From NCBI GenBank assembly GCA_029718625.1, contig CM056383.1:15909897-15973896 (forward strand): a stretch of DNA of 64,000 nucleotides. Direction: 5' to 3'. Shown one piece after another: positions 49,861 to 61,875 of the stretch (position 1 is the first letter of the stretch; each line of letters begins with the position of its first letter). The stretch comes from Synaphobranchus kaupii (taxonomy: Eukaryota > Chordata > Actinopteri > Anguilliformes > Synaphobranchidae). The notes under the pieces were generated by a model that was not told the origin of the DNA, did no database searches, and saw only the letters and a program-made list of their open reading frames with translations. The position numbers were made by a program, and so were the translations under genes.

Positions 49861-52020
49861 GCTCTTCATTAGCGACCTAGCGGCCCGCCTGTGCGCAGGG
49901 CGATTCGGGGAGGGGGGCTGACCCCCCCCCCCACCGCCCCACATGCCGGTAGGGGGCCACACACACAGAGAGGGGGGAGTCGGGGGTGGGGGTGGGCTCG
50001 AAACCACGGCAGCGGTAAAGTCATGGGGCGTACTGACGAGCAGATCGGCACCAGACATACCGACTATTCACCACACAGTTTTATACTACAGATCCCCACC
50101 ACCAATCCTCCGTGCTCAAGACAGACTGTAACACCTGCTCATACCCTGCTCCAGTCATTTCACAAGGTCTAATAGACAAACAGCATTTCACCACACGGGT
50201 GTACAGAGGCCTTATATACGAGCAAAAGAAAACAAGTATTTAAAAAAAGTTTTTGTTATCTTGTTAGGAACCCGGCTGCAAAGACCATTTTTATTCCTGC
50301 GTTTAGGACCATTCCACCGTATGTCCATTTGAAATCAGCAGCAGCGGTTGGCCGTATTGAGCTACGCAAAACGGCTGCAGCCGCAATGGGGGAATGATGA
50401 GAAAGTTTTCTGCACGTCTTTGGGAAGACAAAAAAAAAAAAGGGTAATAAATAATAAAATAAAGAAACCTAAGGAACGTTTGTTATCCCAGGCTGATCCA
50501 GTGATGTTATTGTTGCATTAGCATTAGCTGTGGAAGTATTGCATTTTAGATTAAACCCACCCCCCAAGCATTTCTCCAGGCATTAATATTTGATGACAAC
50601 TCCTTGAAGGGCTGAAATTAGCGGGCGGACACCCCCCTTCTGCTGCAGTAATTTGAATATTGGGCCGCAGCTGTAGCTGCCCCCGTTTAAGAGCGTCCGA
50701 ATTTCAGCCGGCTTGTAAAAACCTGTGGCAGCTGTTTATTCCCGTTTGCTCGGGTTTTTAGTTTCGTGAACGGGGGCGTATAACCAGTCCCCCGAATGGA
50801 AGGTTGCCCGCGTTGTTGATTTTGTCACGTGATCTTGCTGCCGGTTGCTTGTCCTGCTTCTAGTTCAGCGTGACAAACGTCAGAATTCCTGCATTCGACC
50901 CGCTATCTGCAGACAGCGGTTTCATCCGTGGGAGCCATAGCAGCAGTGGGCGTTTCATAATTATACTACTGAACCGTTACAGTCAGCAATAAGCTGGAGT
51001 TGTTGAAATGACCAGTGAAACATGACCAGAATGATTAACAGAAGTGATTTTTCTATTTATTAGATGTGTTTTTTTTTATTCCTGTAAGCTTGATTCAAGC
51101 TTTTGAACACAGCGGGTGGTTGAGAATTGTACCGGTTTAAATAAAGTGACAGTCGACAAAAATCCACTTTCACTTTTCCTGAGCAAGTCAATCTGGGGTC
51201 ATATTCGGACTTGAGAACAAAAGTGGCGAAAGCTGACATTTCGATTAAACCAACTTTAAGCCATGAAGCCTGTTCTGGGCTAACAGCCGATATCCGATGT
51301 GGGGAATCCAATGGGGTGCGTTCAAACACAAAGATGAAGGGAAAGCGAAGCATTTCAGGAAACGGATCAGCGCGGGATTACGCAACGTCAAATGAAGACT
51401 TCAACCAGCGCGTGTGGAAAAGAGAAACGGATCGAGATACTACAACCACGCGAGCTGTCATCAAACTGCAAAGCCTCGTCCGTTTTAAGGTGGACCGAAA
51501 CATTCCCCAATACCTTACTGATCAAAGTCAGAGGGATTCTGGTATAGACACCGCATCAAATCACCCCTCTGCACTCTCTTGAGAAAATGATTTCCTTTGT
51601 TATTCAATTAGAAAGCGCAGTTTGTCACAGACGATTCGGAATTCACAAATTATGACCATAAATGGACCATAAATCAGGACTGGCATTGCTGCGTGGCTAA
51701 TTACAGGCGCTCTGGTGGCGAGACCAACTGTGTTGCAGAGCCATACATCAAAATAATTAATGACAAGACACTACGCCATTGAAAGACTGTTTAATCAAGA
51801 GTCAGGGGGGGAAGAATGCCTTTCAAAAATATGCTATTCTGAGCCAATTTTGATGTGCGATGACAATTACATATAATGGTACTAAGCCTCCCATTTCAGA
51901 AATCTAAACAACAGCTGCAGAATAATATATTCTAGCATTACACACAGGCATCGTATGTCTGTCTGTGCATGCATTCGATAATCTTCGATGCAGTGCAATG
52001 TGGAAGTCTTTAAAGGACAC
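49861..52020. other. upstream of R3HDM1, no gene recognised
   Basis: GC-rich to about 50000, then mixed. One open stretch of 123 codons on the plus strand (51211-51582) has no recognised similarity. No ZRANB3 coding exon (helicase or zinc-finger motifs) was seen. Confidence 0.4.
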
Positions 52021-52160
52021 GTGTGACACTACCAGTCAAAAGTTAAGCCCTCTTCCCCTTTCTCCAATCATGTGATTGGTCCCTTAACAGGTGGAACTAT
52101 GGGATAAACTACACAGGCTTACCTAGGCTGGCACTCTCACTACTGGTAAAAGCTGCCAAC
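52021..52160. repeat. possible Tc1-type terminal fragment
   Basis: GACACTACCAGTCAAAAGTT at 52025-52044 resembles the ends of common fish Tc1-like elements (compare ACACTACTGGTCAAAGGTTT at 34161). No matching opposite end was found. Confidence 0.3.
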
Positions 52161-54331
52161 TCAACTCGAGGCATTAACGCACACAGGGCTCGACGCAAAG
52201 CTCACAGGTTTGAAGGTGGAAATGTCTCTGCCTGTCGCCAAGAGGACCCCCTCAAGAATGACACCAGGAAGGCCAGATGACAAACAGCAGATCCTCGTTC
52301 TTTCAGTTAAGCCTTGTTGCCTTATGCAGCTTTTTTTTATTTTTTTTACGGCCTTACCGGAACAAATACTAAAAGTATGCCAACGTTAATATCTATCAAC
52401 GTTAATATCTATCCATCCCTAGGGCTGCGAATGATGTTACATCTTGCTTGTCACAAACCACCTGTCAAAAAAAAGGGAGAAAAAAATAAAATAAAATCAC
52501 AGCCTGTCTGTTATTTCACCACCACGCCAGTCTCTCCTCTTGCCGGAAAAACAACACCTGGCACAACGTTTCAGAGAAAAAAAACCCCGCTTTCCTCGCG
52601 CTCTGCCTGTTCATTTGCATAATAAAAGAAGCAGAATGCTGTTGCTTCCTAATTAAGCCTCGCGATGCAATTTGCTCCCTCAAAAGTGACAAATACGTTT
52701 ATTTACAGCCCCGCCCTACATCCCGCTCTCTACCCAGCTAGCCGCCAATGACATGCGGATAAAATGCATAAATAATGGCGCACCTAATCCGAATTCTAAT
52801 GAGGCCCCTTGGGGGGTGGAGGAGAATTTACCGCCGTGGATCTGCTGAGCGGGACATGAAAGGGCCGCCGTGTCCTCGGCGATGTGTCCTCGTCCTCATT
52901 AAACCGCCGGCAGACAGAACCCCAGATCTGAACGCGCCACGCGGAGCAGAGACGACGACTCTTCACTCAAAAGCACGCTCATGCCGCAAATGGGGGCATG
53001 GCAGAGGGGGTACACAACCAACCACCCCCCCCCCCCCCAGAACACATTTAAGTTCTGGCTGCTTTTCTAAAGTGGAAAATTACAAATAGGCCTCGTACCT
53101 ACGGGGTGCAGACTCATTAGTCCATCTCCTGAGTCAATCTAGATTGAGCCATCATGCATGGCTGGCCATCAATCAAACAGGTACGCCTTTAAAAAAAATG
53201 TATATAAATAAATAAATAAATAAAACCTCATCAGAGACTGAGACGGAACTAATTCAATGGCCAGGTAATCCAGTCACACATGAATAATTGGCCACTCAAA
53301 AAACAATCACGGTTACACTGATGCTCCACAAGATCCCCGAAGCAATGAGAAACAGGAATAGCAGACAGCCACCCTTGGCGACCTTTGACACTCGGTCGGT
53401 GACCCCCGTACTGGTTCCACCAATCCAAACTAATGACTGCAAGGACACATTTCCTGTTGTGCGGCAGATCGGCAGACCCGGCATATCCCACTGCTGCCAC
53501 CAAATGACCCGAATTGACTTGAACAGCACTCTTAATGAAAGAACTCTGACAGGAGCTCGTCTTTCCCCTGGGCTTGTTATGGGAAACTTGTTTCTTAGCA
53601 ACAGCTTTTTTTCCAAGCTGGTGCAACGGACCCATAAAATGAATATATGGCTGATACGGTGTCCTAGACTTAATAAACAAACACACTTTTTAATATACAT
53701 GGAGACAGGTCACTACTCACTGTTATTAAAACCACACATGTATTCAGTGCACACGGCGACTCGCATCATATTAAGCACAGTCTGTGTAATGCATATCAGT
53801 TTCCCTTCACAATCTAAAAGTAATACAATTCAACTTGCAAAATTCCCTCGGTGATTGACCTTTCCGAGCAGATACGAAGAGTACAAGGTCTATACTTATA
53901 TCGGTGAAAGGGCAATAATATTTGACAAACAATTTAATATCCTGCGGGGGATCAGCGTGCTCCCTCTGATGCCTTCCAATATTCAAATCTACACTGAGAA
54001 ATTATATTGAGTTTCTGAGGAATGGAGATGACGGGATAAAACGTAAGTGATTGCAAACACATGGGAAAGCTCGATGGCGATGATGAAGAAAGCCATCGGC
54101 CGTAGATCGTAAGCTCCACCGACATAGCTCTGGAAAACCGCAAAGACAGGAGAATGAGCTCGGCTGTCTCAAGGCAGGAAAAAAACGCAAGTGGAGCACC
54201 GAAGGGAGAAAGCGAGGGGATCTGTCAGAACGGCTCGTAATTAGGTCACCTACTTCCTCGTGTTGTCCTCTACCTCACTTTAGCGAAACCTGGTGGACTC
54301 GCTGCCTCACCACTAGATAGAACCCATACAG
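52161..54331. other. intergenic, possible conserved non-coding DNA
   Basis: No gene was recognised. 52610-52830 (TTTGCATAATAAAAG, AATGGCGCACCTAATCCG) and 53240-53600 have the character of conserved non-coding sequence. A C-run lies at 53024-53038. Confidence 0.35.
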
Positions 54332-54510
54332 CAAAGGTGCAAAACTCCAGTCCTGGAGGGCCGCACTGTCTGCTGGCTTTCAGTGTGTTCAGAACCAGTG
54401 ATTGGTTAAGTCATTGATTGGCTAAAGGGACCTTAACTAGCTGCTGATCGAAAGGAAACCACAAACACTTGCAGAGACTGTGGCCCCGAGTCTGGAGTTA
54501 CACACCCCTG
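54332..54510. mobile_element. short hAT-type MITE
   Basis: A degenerate left end (GCAAAACTCCAGTCCTGGAG) and the right end CTGGAGTTACACACCCCTG form inverted termini of the fish CAGGGGTG..CTCCAG type. About 180 bp. Confidence 0.7.
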
Positions 54511-54651
54511 CCTTACAGCATAATGCCACAGGTGAACCAACACTTCAGAGCACGGACATTCAAATCTGGACCTGGAGTTACACACCCCTGCCTTACAGCA
54601 TAATGCGACAGGTGAACCAACACTTCAGAGCACGGATATTCAAATCTGGAC
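54492..54651. repeat. 80-bp tandem duplication
   Basis: The block beginning CTGGAGTTACACACCCCTGC at 54492 is repeated at 54572 with three or four substitutions. The unit includes the right end of the hAT-type MITE plus flanking DNA. Confidence 0.9.
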
Positions 54652-55666
54652 CTGGAATCCAAATCCGGCCAGTTTTCTTTCTCACAGGAAACTAACTGAA
54701 TAATTAGTGCTACTGATTGGCCATACTGTCTTCAGACCTGACTCCCAGGTAAAGGGAGGGTGGAAAACCAGCAGTTTTCTGACCTCGACGACTGTGATTT
54801 GAACACCAGGGCTATAGAGAGGAGAGACTGAATAAATCTTCATTCCCCTCATTACTTCCCATGTTCCAGTTCAATGTTGAGATTATGCCCTGGCACTTCA
54901 ATATAAATGCATGGACCTCAATGAAACTCAGCTAAGTCAATGTGCTGACCTCAGAGTTTAAAAGAGATGGAGCAAGTCATGAATTGTTAACCGTTTGCCA
55001 AGGCGATCTCCATTCCCACGCTGAGTTTGTAAAAGAGTGAGCATCTAGTCCGCTGCAAACATCATTACTGATCTCAGCTCAACAATTCCCAATGGACTAC
55101 AAAAACCACAGAACTCGCACGATATTGGAAAGGGAAGCCGAGGGGCAGGTGTAGGGAAATCCACCCCTTTACCGCACCACACTTCTAATTGATTCATGAC
55201 ATCATTATAAACAGATTTTGAGAGCGGCGCAGCTGATGCCACACGTCCGCAAGCGGGAAAGCTGGCTCTCTGTCATCGCCCATCATTACGGCGATGCGTA
55301 AAGCCGGATTCCGTGTCAGATGAAAGAAAAACTAGTATTTCATGGGAGGGGAAGAGAACATATGAAAGTGTGAAACATGAAAAGGAAGAGACTACAAACC
55401 AGGAACGGTGACGTTTAAGAGCCAGTAAGAGTGGAGGAAAGTAGACAAGTAAGAACAACAGAAAAAGCAGAGAGGGGGGAGATGAAACTCACAACAGCAA
55501 AGGCAAGCACTCAAAGAACCATCACAGAATCCTTTTAGATTACAGCAGGGAAAATAGCTTGAATGAGTGCATGTCTTACAACTAGACATGTGAGCAACAA
55601 CGAATACAGCCAAAGACCTAATTTAGGCTGACTCATCACTTTGATAACAAGAGTGATAACAACAGC
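54652..55666. other. intergenic, no gene recognised
   Basis: No coding, RNA or defined repeat feature was seen before the minisatellite begins. Confidence 0.45.
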
Positions 55667-58600
55667 TCCTGTACACTAATGTAGTGAAGATGCGCACCTG
55701 TACACAAATGTAGTGAAGATGCGCACCTGTACACTAATGAAGTGAAGATGTGCACCTGTACACTAATGTAGTGAAGATGTGCACCTGTACACTAATGTAG
55801 TAAAGATGTGCACCTGTACACTAATGTAGTGAAGATGCGCACCTGTACACTAATGTAGTGAAGATGTGCACCTGTACACTAATGAAGTGAAGATGTGCAC
55901 CTGTACACTAATGAAATGAAGATGTGCACCTGTACACTAATGAAGTGAAGATGTGCACCTGTACACTAATGTAGTGAAGATGTGCACCTGTAGACTAATG
56001 TAAAGAACGTCTGCACCTGTACACTAATGTAGTGAAGATGTGCACCTGTACACTAATGTAGTGAAGATGTGCACCTGTACACTAATGTAGTAAAGATGTG
56101 CACCTGTAGACTAATGTAAAGAACGTCTGCACCTGTACACTAATGTAGTGAAGATGTGCACCTGTACACTAATGTAGTGAAGATGTGTTCCTGTACACGA
56201 ATGTAGTGAAGATGTGCTCCTGTACACTAATGTAGAGAAGATGTGCACCTGTACAATAATGTAGAGATGTGCACCTGTACACTAATGTAGAGAAGATGTG
56301 CACCTGTACACTAATGTAGAGAAGATGTGCACCTGTACACGAATGTAGTGAAGATGTGCTCCTGTACACTAATGTAGTGAAGATGCGCACCTGTACACTA
56401 ATGTAGTAAATATGTGCACCTGTACACTAATGTAGTGAAGATGCGCACCTGTACACTAATGTAGTAAATATGTGCACCTGTACACTAATGTAGTGAAGAT
56501 GCGCACCTGTACACTAATGCAGTAAATATGTGCACCTGTACACTAATGTAGTGAAGATGCGCACCTGTACACTAATGTAGTAAATATGTGCACCTGTACA
56601 CTAATGTAGTGAAGATGCGCACCTGTACACTAATATAGTGAAGATGCGCACCTGTACACTAATGTAGTGAAGATGCGCACCTGTACACTAATGTAGTGAA
56701 CATGCGCACCTGTACACTAATGTAGAGAAGATGCGCACCTGTACACTAATGTAGTGAAGATGCGCACCTGTACACTAATGTAGTGAAGATGCGCACCTGT
56801 ACACTAATGTAGAGATGATGTGCACCTGTACACTAATGTAGTGAGTGAAGATGTGCACCTGTACACTAATGTAGTGAGTGAAAACGTGCACGTGTACACT
56901 AATGTAAAGAAGATATGCACCTGTACACTAATGTAGTGAAGATGTGCTCCTGTACACTAATGTAGTGAAGATGCGCACCTGTACACTAATGTAGAGAAGA
57001 TGCGCACCTGTACACTAATGTAGTGAAGATGCGCACCTGTACACTAATGTAGAGAAGATGCGCACCTGTACACTAATGTAGAGAATATGTGCACCTGTAC
57101 ACTAATGTAGTGAAGATGCAGACCTGTACACTAATGTAGTGAAGATGCGCACCTGTACACTAATGTAGAGATGATGTGCACCTGTACACTAATGTAGTGA
57201 GTGAAGATGTGCACCTGTACACTAATGTAGTGAGTGAAAACGTGCACGTGTACACTAATGTAAAGAAGATATGCACCTGTACACTAATGTAGTGAAGATG
57301 TGCTCCTGTACACTAATGTAGTGAAGATGCGCACCTGTACACTAATGTAGAGAAGATGTGCACCTGTACACTAATGTAGAGAATATGTGCACCTGTACAC
57401 TAATGTAGTGAAGATGCGGACCTGTACACTAATGTAGAGATGATGTGCACCTGTACACTAATGTAGTGAGTGAAAACGTGCACCTGTACACTAATGTAAA
57501 GAAGATATGCACCTGTACACTAATGTAGTGAAGATGTGCTCCTGTACACTAATGTAGTGAAGATGCGCACCTGTACACTAATGTAGTGAAGATGTGCACC
57601 TGTACACTAATGTAGTGAAGATGTGCTCCTGTACACTAATGTAGAGAAGATGTGCACCTGTACACTAATGTAGAGAAGATGCGCACCTGTACACTAATGT
57701 AGTAAATATGTGCACCTGTACACTAATGTAGAGAAGATGCGCACCTGTACACTAATGTAGAGAAGATGCGCACCTGTACACTAATGTAGTGAAGATGCGC
57801 ACCTGTACACTAATGTAGAGAAGATGCGCACCTGTACACTAATGTAGTGAAGATGCGCTCCTGTACACTAATGTAGTGAAGATGTGCTCCTGTACACTAA
57901 TGTAGAGAAGATGCGCACTTGAACACTAATGTATTGAAGATGCGCAACTGTACACTAATATAAAGATGATGTGCACCTGTACACTAATGTAGTGAAGATG
58001 CGCACCTGTACAGTAATGTAGTGAAGATGCGCACCTGTACAGTAATGTAGTGAAGATGCGCACCTCTACACTGATGTAGTGAAGATGCACACCTGTACAC
58101 TAATGTAGTAAAGATGCGCACCTGTACACTAATGTAGAGAAGATGCGCACCTGTACACTAATGTAGTGAAGATGCGCACCGGTACACTAATGTAGAGAAG
58201 ATGAGCACCTGTACACTAATGTAGTGAAGATGCGCACCTGTACACTAATGTAGAGAAGATGCGCACCTGTACACTAATGTAGAGAATATGTGCACCTGTA
58301 CACTAATGTAGTGAAGATGCGCACCTGTACACTAATGTAGAGAAGATGCGCACATGTACACTAATGTAGAGAATATGTGCACCTGTACACTAATGTAGTG
58401 AAGATGCGGACCTGTACACTAATGTAGTGAAGATGCGCACCTGAACACAAATGTGGTGAAGATGTGCACCTCTACACTAATGTAGTGAAGATGTGCTCCT
58501 GTACACTAATGCAGTAAATGTGCGCACCTGTACACTAATGTAGTGAAGATGCGCACCTGAACACTAATGTAGTGAAGATGCGCAACTGTACACTAATGTA

Positions 58601-61098
58601 GTGAGTGAAGATGTGCACCTGTACACTAATGTAGTGAGTGAAGATGTGCACCTGTACACTAATGTAGTGAAGATGTGCACCTGTACACTAATGCAGTAAA
58701 TATGTGCACCTGTACACTAATGTAGTGAGTGAAGATGTGCACCTGTACACTAATGTAGTGAGTGAAGATGTGCACCTGTACACTAATGTAGTGAGTGAAG
58801 ATGTGCACCTGTACACTAATGTAGTGAGTGAAGATGTGCACCTCTACACTAATGTAGTGAAGATGTGCACCTGTACACTAATGGAGTGAAGATGTGCACC
58901 TGTACACTAATGCAGTAAACATATACACCTGTACACTAATGTAGTGAAGATGCGCACCTGTACACTAATGTAGAGATGATGTGCACCTCTACACTAATGT
59001 AGTGAAGATGCGCACCTGTACACTAAAGTAGTGAAGATGCGCACCTGAACACGAATGTAGTGAAGATGCGCAACTGTACACTAATGTAGAGATGATGTGC
59101 ACCTGTACACTAATGTAGTGAAGATGCGCACCTGTACACTCATGTAGTGAAGATGCGCACCTGTACACAAATGTAGTAAATATGTGCACCTGTACACTAA
59201 TGTAGTGAAGATGCGAACCTGTACACTAATGTAGAGAAGATGCGCACCTGTACACTAATGTAGTAAATATGTGCACCTGTACACTAATGTAGAGAAGATG
59301 CGCACCTGTACACTAATGTAGAGAAGATGCGCACCTGTACACTAATGTAGTGAAGATGCGCACCTGTACACTAATGTAGAGAAGATGCGCACCTGTACAC
59401 TAATGTAGTGAAGATGCGCTCCTGTACACTAATGTAGAGAAGATGTGCACCTGTACACTAATGTAGAGATGATGTGCACCTGTACACTAATGCAGTAAAT
59501 GTGCGCACCTGTACACTAATGTAGTGAAGATGCGCACTTGAACACTAATGTATTGAAGATGCGCAACTGTACACTAATATAAAGATGATGTGCACCTGTA
59601 CACTAATGTAGTGAAGATGCGCACCTGTACAGTAATGTAGTGAAGATGCGCACCTGTACACTAATGTAGAGAAGATGCGCACCTGTACACTAATGTAGAG
59701 AATATGTGCACCTGTACACTAATGTAGTGAAGATGCGGACCTGTACACTAATGTAGAGATGATGTGCACCTGTACACTAATGTATTGAAGATGCGCAACT
59801 GTACCCTAATATAAAGATGATGTGCACCTGTACACTAATGTAGTGAAGATGCGCACCTGTACAGTAATGTAGTGAAGATGCGCACCTGTACAGTAATGTA
59901 GTGAAGATGCGCACCTCTACACTGATGTAGTGAAGATGCACACCTGTACACTAATGTAGTAAAGATGCGCACCTGTACACTAATGTAGAGAAGATGCGCA
60001 CCTGTACACTAATGTAGTGAAGATGCGCACCTGTACACTAATGTAGAGAAGATGAGCACCTGTACACTAATGTAGTGAAGATGCGCACCTGTACACTAAT
60101 GTAGAGAAGATGCGCACCTGTACACTAATGTAGAGAATATGTGCACCTGTACACTAATGTAGTGAAGATGCGCACCTGTACACTAATGTAGAGAAGATGC
60201 GCACATGTACACTAATGTAGAGAATATGTGCACCTGTACACTAATGTAGTGAAGATGCGGACCTGTACACTAATGTAGTGAAGATGCGCACTTGTACACT
60301 AATGTAGTGAAGATGTGCACCTGAACACAAATGTGGTGAAGATGTGCACCTCTACACTAATGTAGTGAAGATGTGCTCCTGTACACTAATGTAGAGATGA
60401 TGTGCACCAGTACAATAATGCAGTAAATGTGCGCACCTGTACACTAATGTAGTGAAGATGCGCACCTGAACACTAATGTAGTGAAGATGCGCAACTGTAC
60501 ACTAATGTAGTGAGTGAAGATGTGCACCTGTACACTAATGGAGTGAAGATGTGCACCTGTACACTAATGCAGTAAATATGTGCACCTGTACACTAATGTA
60601 GTGAGTGAAGATGTGCACCTGTACACTAATGTAGTGAGTGAAGATGTGCACCTGTACACTAATGGAGTGAAGATGTGCACCTGTACACTAATGCAGTAAA
60701 CATATGCACCTGTACACTAATGTAGTGAAGATGCGCACCTGTACACTAATGTAGAGATGATGTGCACCTCTACACTAATGTAGTGAAGATGCGCACCTGT
60801 ACACTAATGTAGTGAAGATGCGCACCTGAACACGAATGTAGTGAAGATGCGCAACTGTACACTAATGTAGAGATGATGTGCACCTGTACACTAATGTAGT
60901 GAAGATGAGCACCTGTACACTAATGTAGAGAAGATGCGCACCTGTACACTAATGTAGAGAAGATGCGCACCTGTACACAAATGTCGTGAAGATGCGCACC
61001 TGTACAGTAATGTAGTGAAGATGCGCACCTGCACACTAATGTAGTGAAGATGCGCACCAGTACACTAATGTAGAGATGATGTGCACCCATACACTAAT
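55667..61098. repeat. giant minisatellite, about 29-bp unit (first block)
   Basis: Continuous head-to-tail units with consensus CTGTACACTAATGTAGTGAA plus GATGCGCAC (29 bp). Variants: GCGCACC/GTGCACC/GCTCC at one position, GTGAAG/GAGAAG, TAAATATG for GAAGATG, and a 33-bp form with an extra GTGA. The boundary is sharp at CTCCTGTACACTAATG (55665). Both strands contain short open frames only because the unit lacks stops in some phases; nothing suggests coding. Confidence 0.98.
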
Positions 61099-61875
61099 CA
61101 GGGCTCGAAATTGCGACCGTTTTGGTCGCATATGCTCCCGAAATTTAATCTGTGCGACCTCGAAATATAATTGGGAGCATTTGTGCGAGTGCAAATAATT
61201 GTTCTGGTGCGAACTTTTTTTTTTTCCCCCCAGTCGAACGTCCCTTTCTCTGACAGTGACCATTCTAACCAATCAAACGTGAGCTTGACGTTCTTACCTT
61301 TAATGCTGATTTTAGATTGGTTAAGATTAGCCTTCAATCACTACCTTTCACGGCACTCCACTGTCACGTGACACAGAGAGCTAATGCGTTAACTAATGTT
61401 ACCTGAAGACAAAAGTTTATTATCAATTTATTAACGTTACCTAACTAGCTAAATTGGTAACGTTAGCTAGCGTTATCGAAAGCTAACAATATGAAGCGAA
61501 CGATTACGGCATTTTTTAGTAACGTTAATGTTACTAAAAACATAACAGATGTAGTCGCCGTGGCTGCTGAAACAGTTGGCGATGGCGATGTGGGTGCACC
61601 AGCAGCGAAGAAGGCGTACACTTTTCGGAGAGAGTGGCTGAATAACTTCGGACTTCGTTAGCTTTAGCTTAGGTATGACAACGGCGCAATACACTGTGTA
61701 CACTGTAAAGCCTGTGGGACGGAGATTGCAGGTAACAGTGCGTTTGCAACGGAGTCGACACATTTTAAGCGTGAGAGCGTAAAAAAAAAAAAAGTACATA
61801 TATTGTGGGTGCTCCTAACTTTTTGAAGTTGGGAGCACCAGTGCTACCAAGTAAAAAAGTTCATTTCGAGCCCTG
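61099..61875 (+). mobile_element. hAT-like insertion inside the minisatellite
   Basis: The 13-bp inverted ends CAGGGCTCGAAAT and ATTTCGAGCCCTG are flanked by CTAAT at 61094-61098 and 61876-61880, a 5-bp target duplication. The 777-bp interior has a plus-strand open stretch from 61491 (MKRTITAFFSNVNVTK, then FRREWLNNFGLR, stop) and, in another frame, YDNGAIHCVHCKACG. This resembles the N-terminal zinc-finger region of hAT-type transposases. It is truncated and non-autonomous. The superfamily call is inferred. Confidence 0.8.

Noticed and set aside
58659..58841. Open frame encoding an 11-residue repeat (HIFTHYISVQV-type) in the minisatellite
   Set aside because: It arises where 33-bp variant units (a multiple of three) stand side by side. 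The usual 29-bp unit rotates through all frames, and both strands are open. No start context or flanking gene supports coding.
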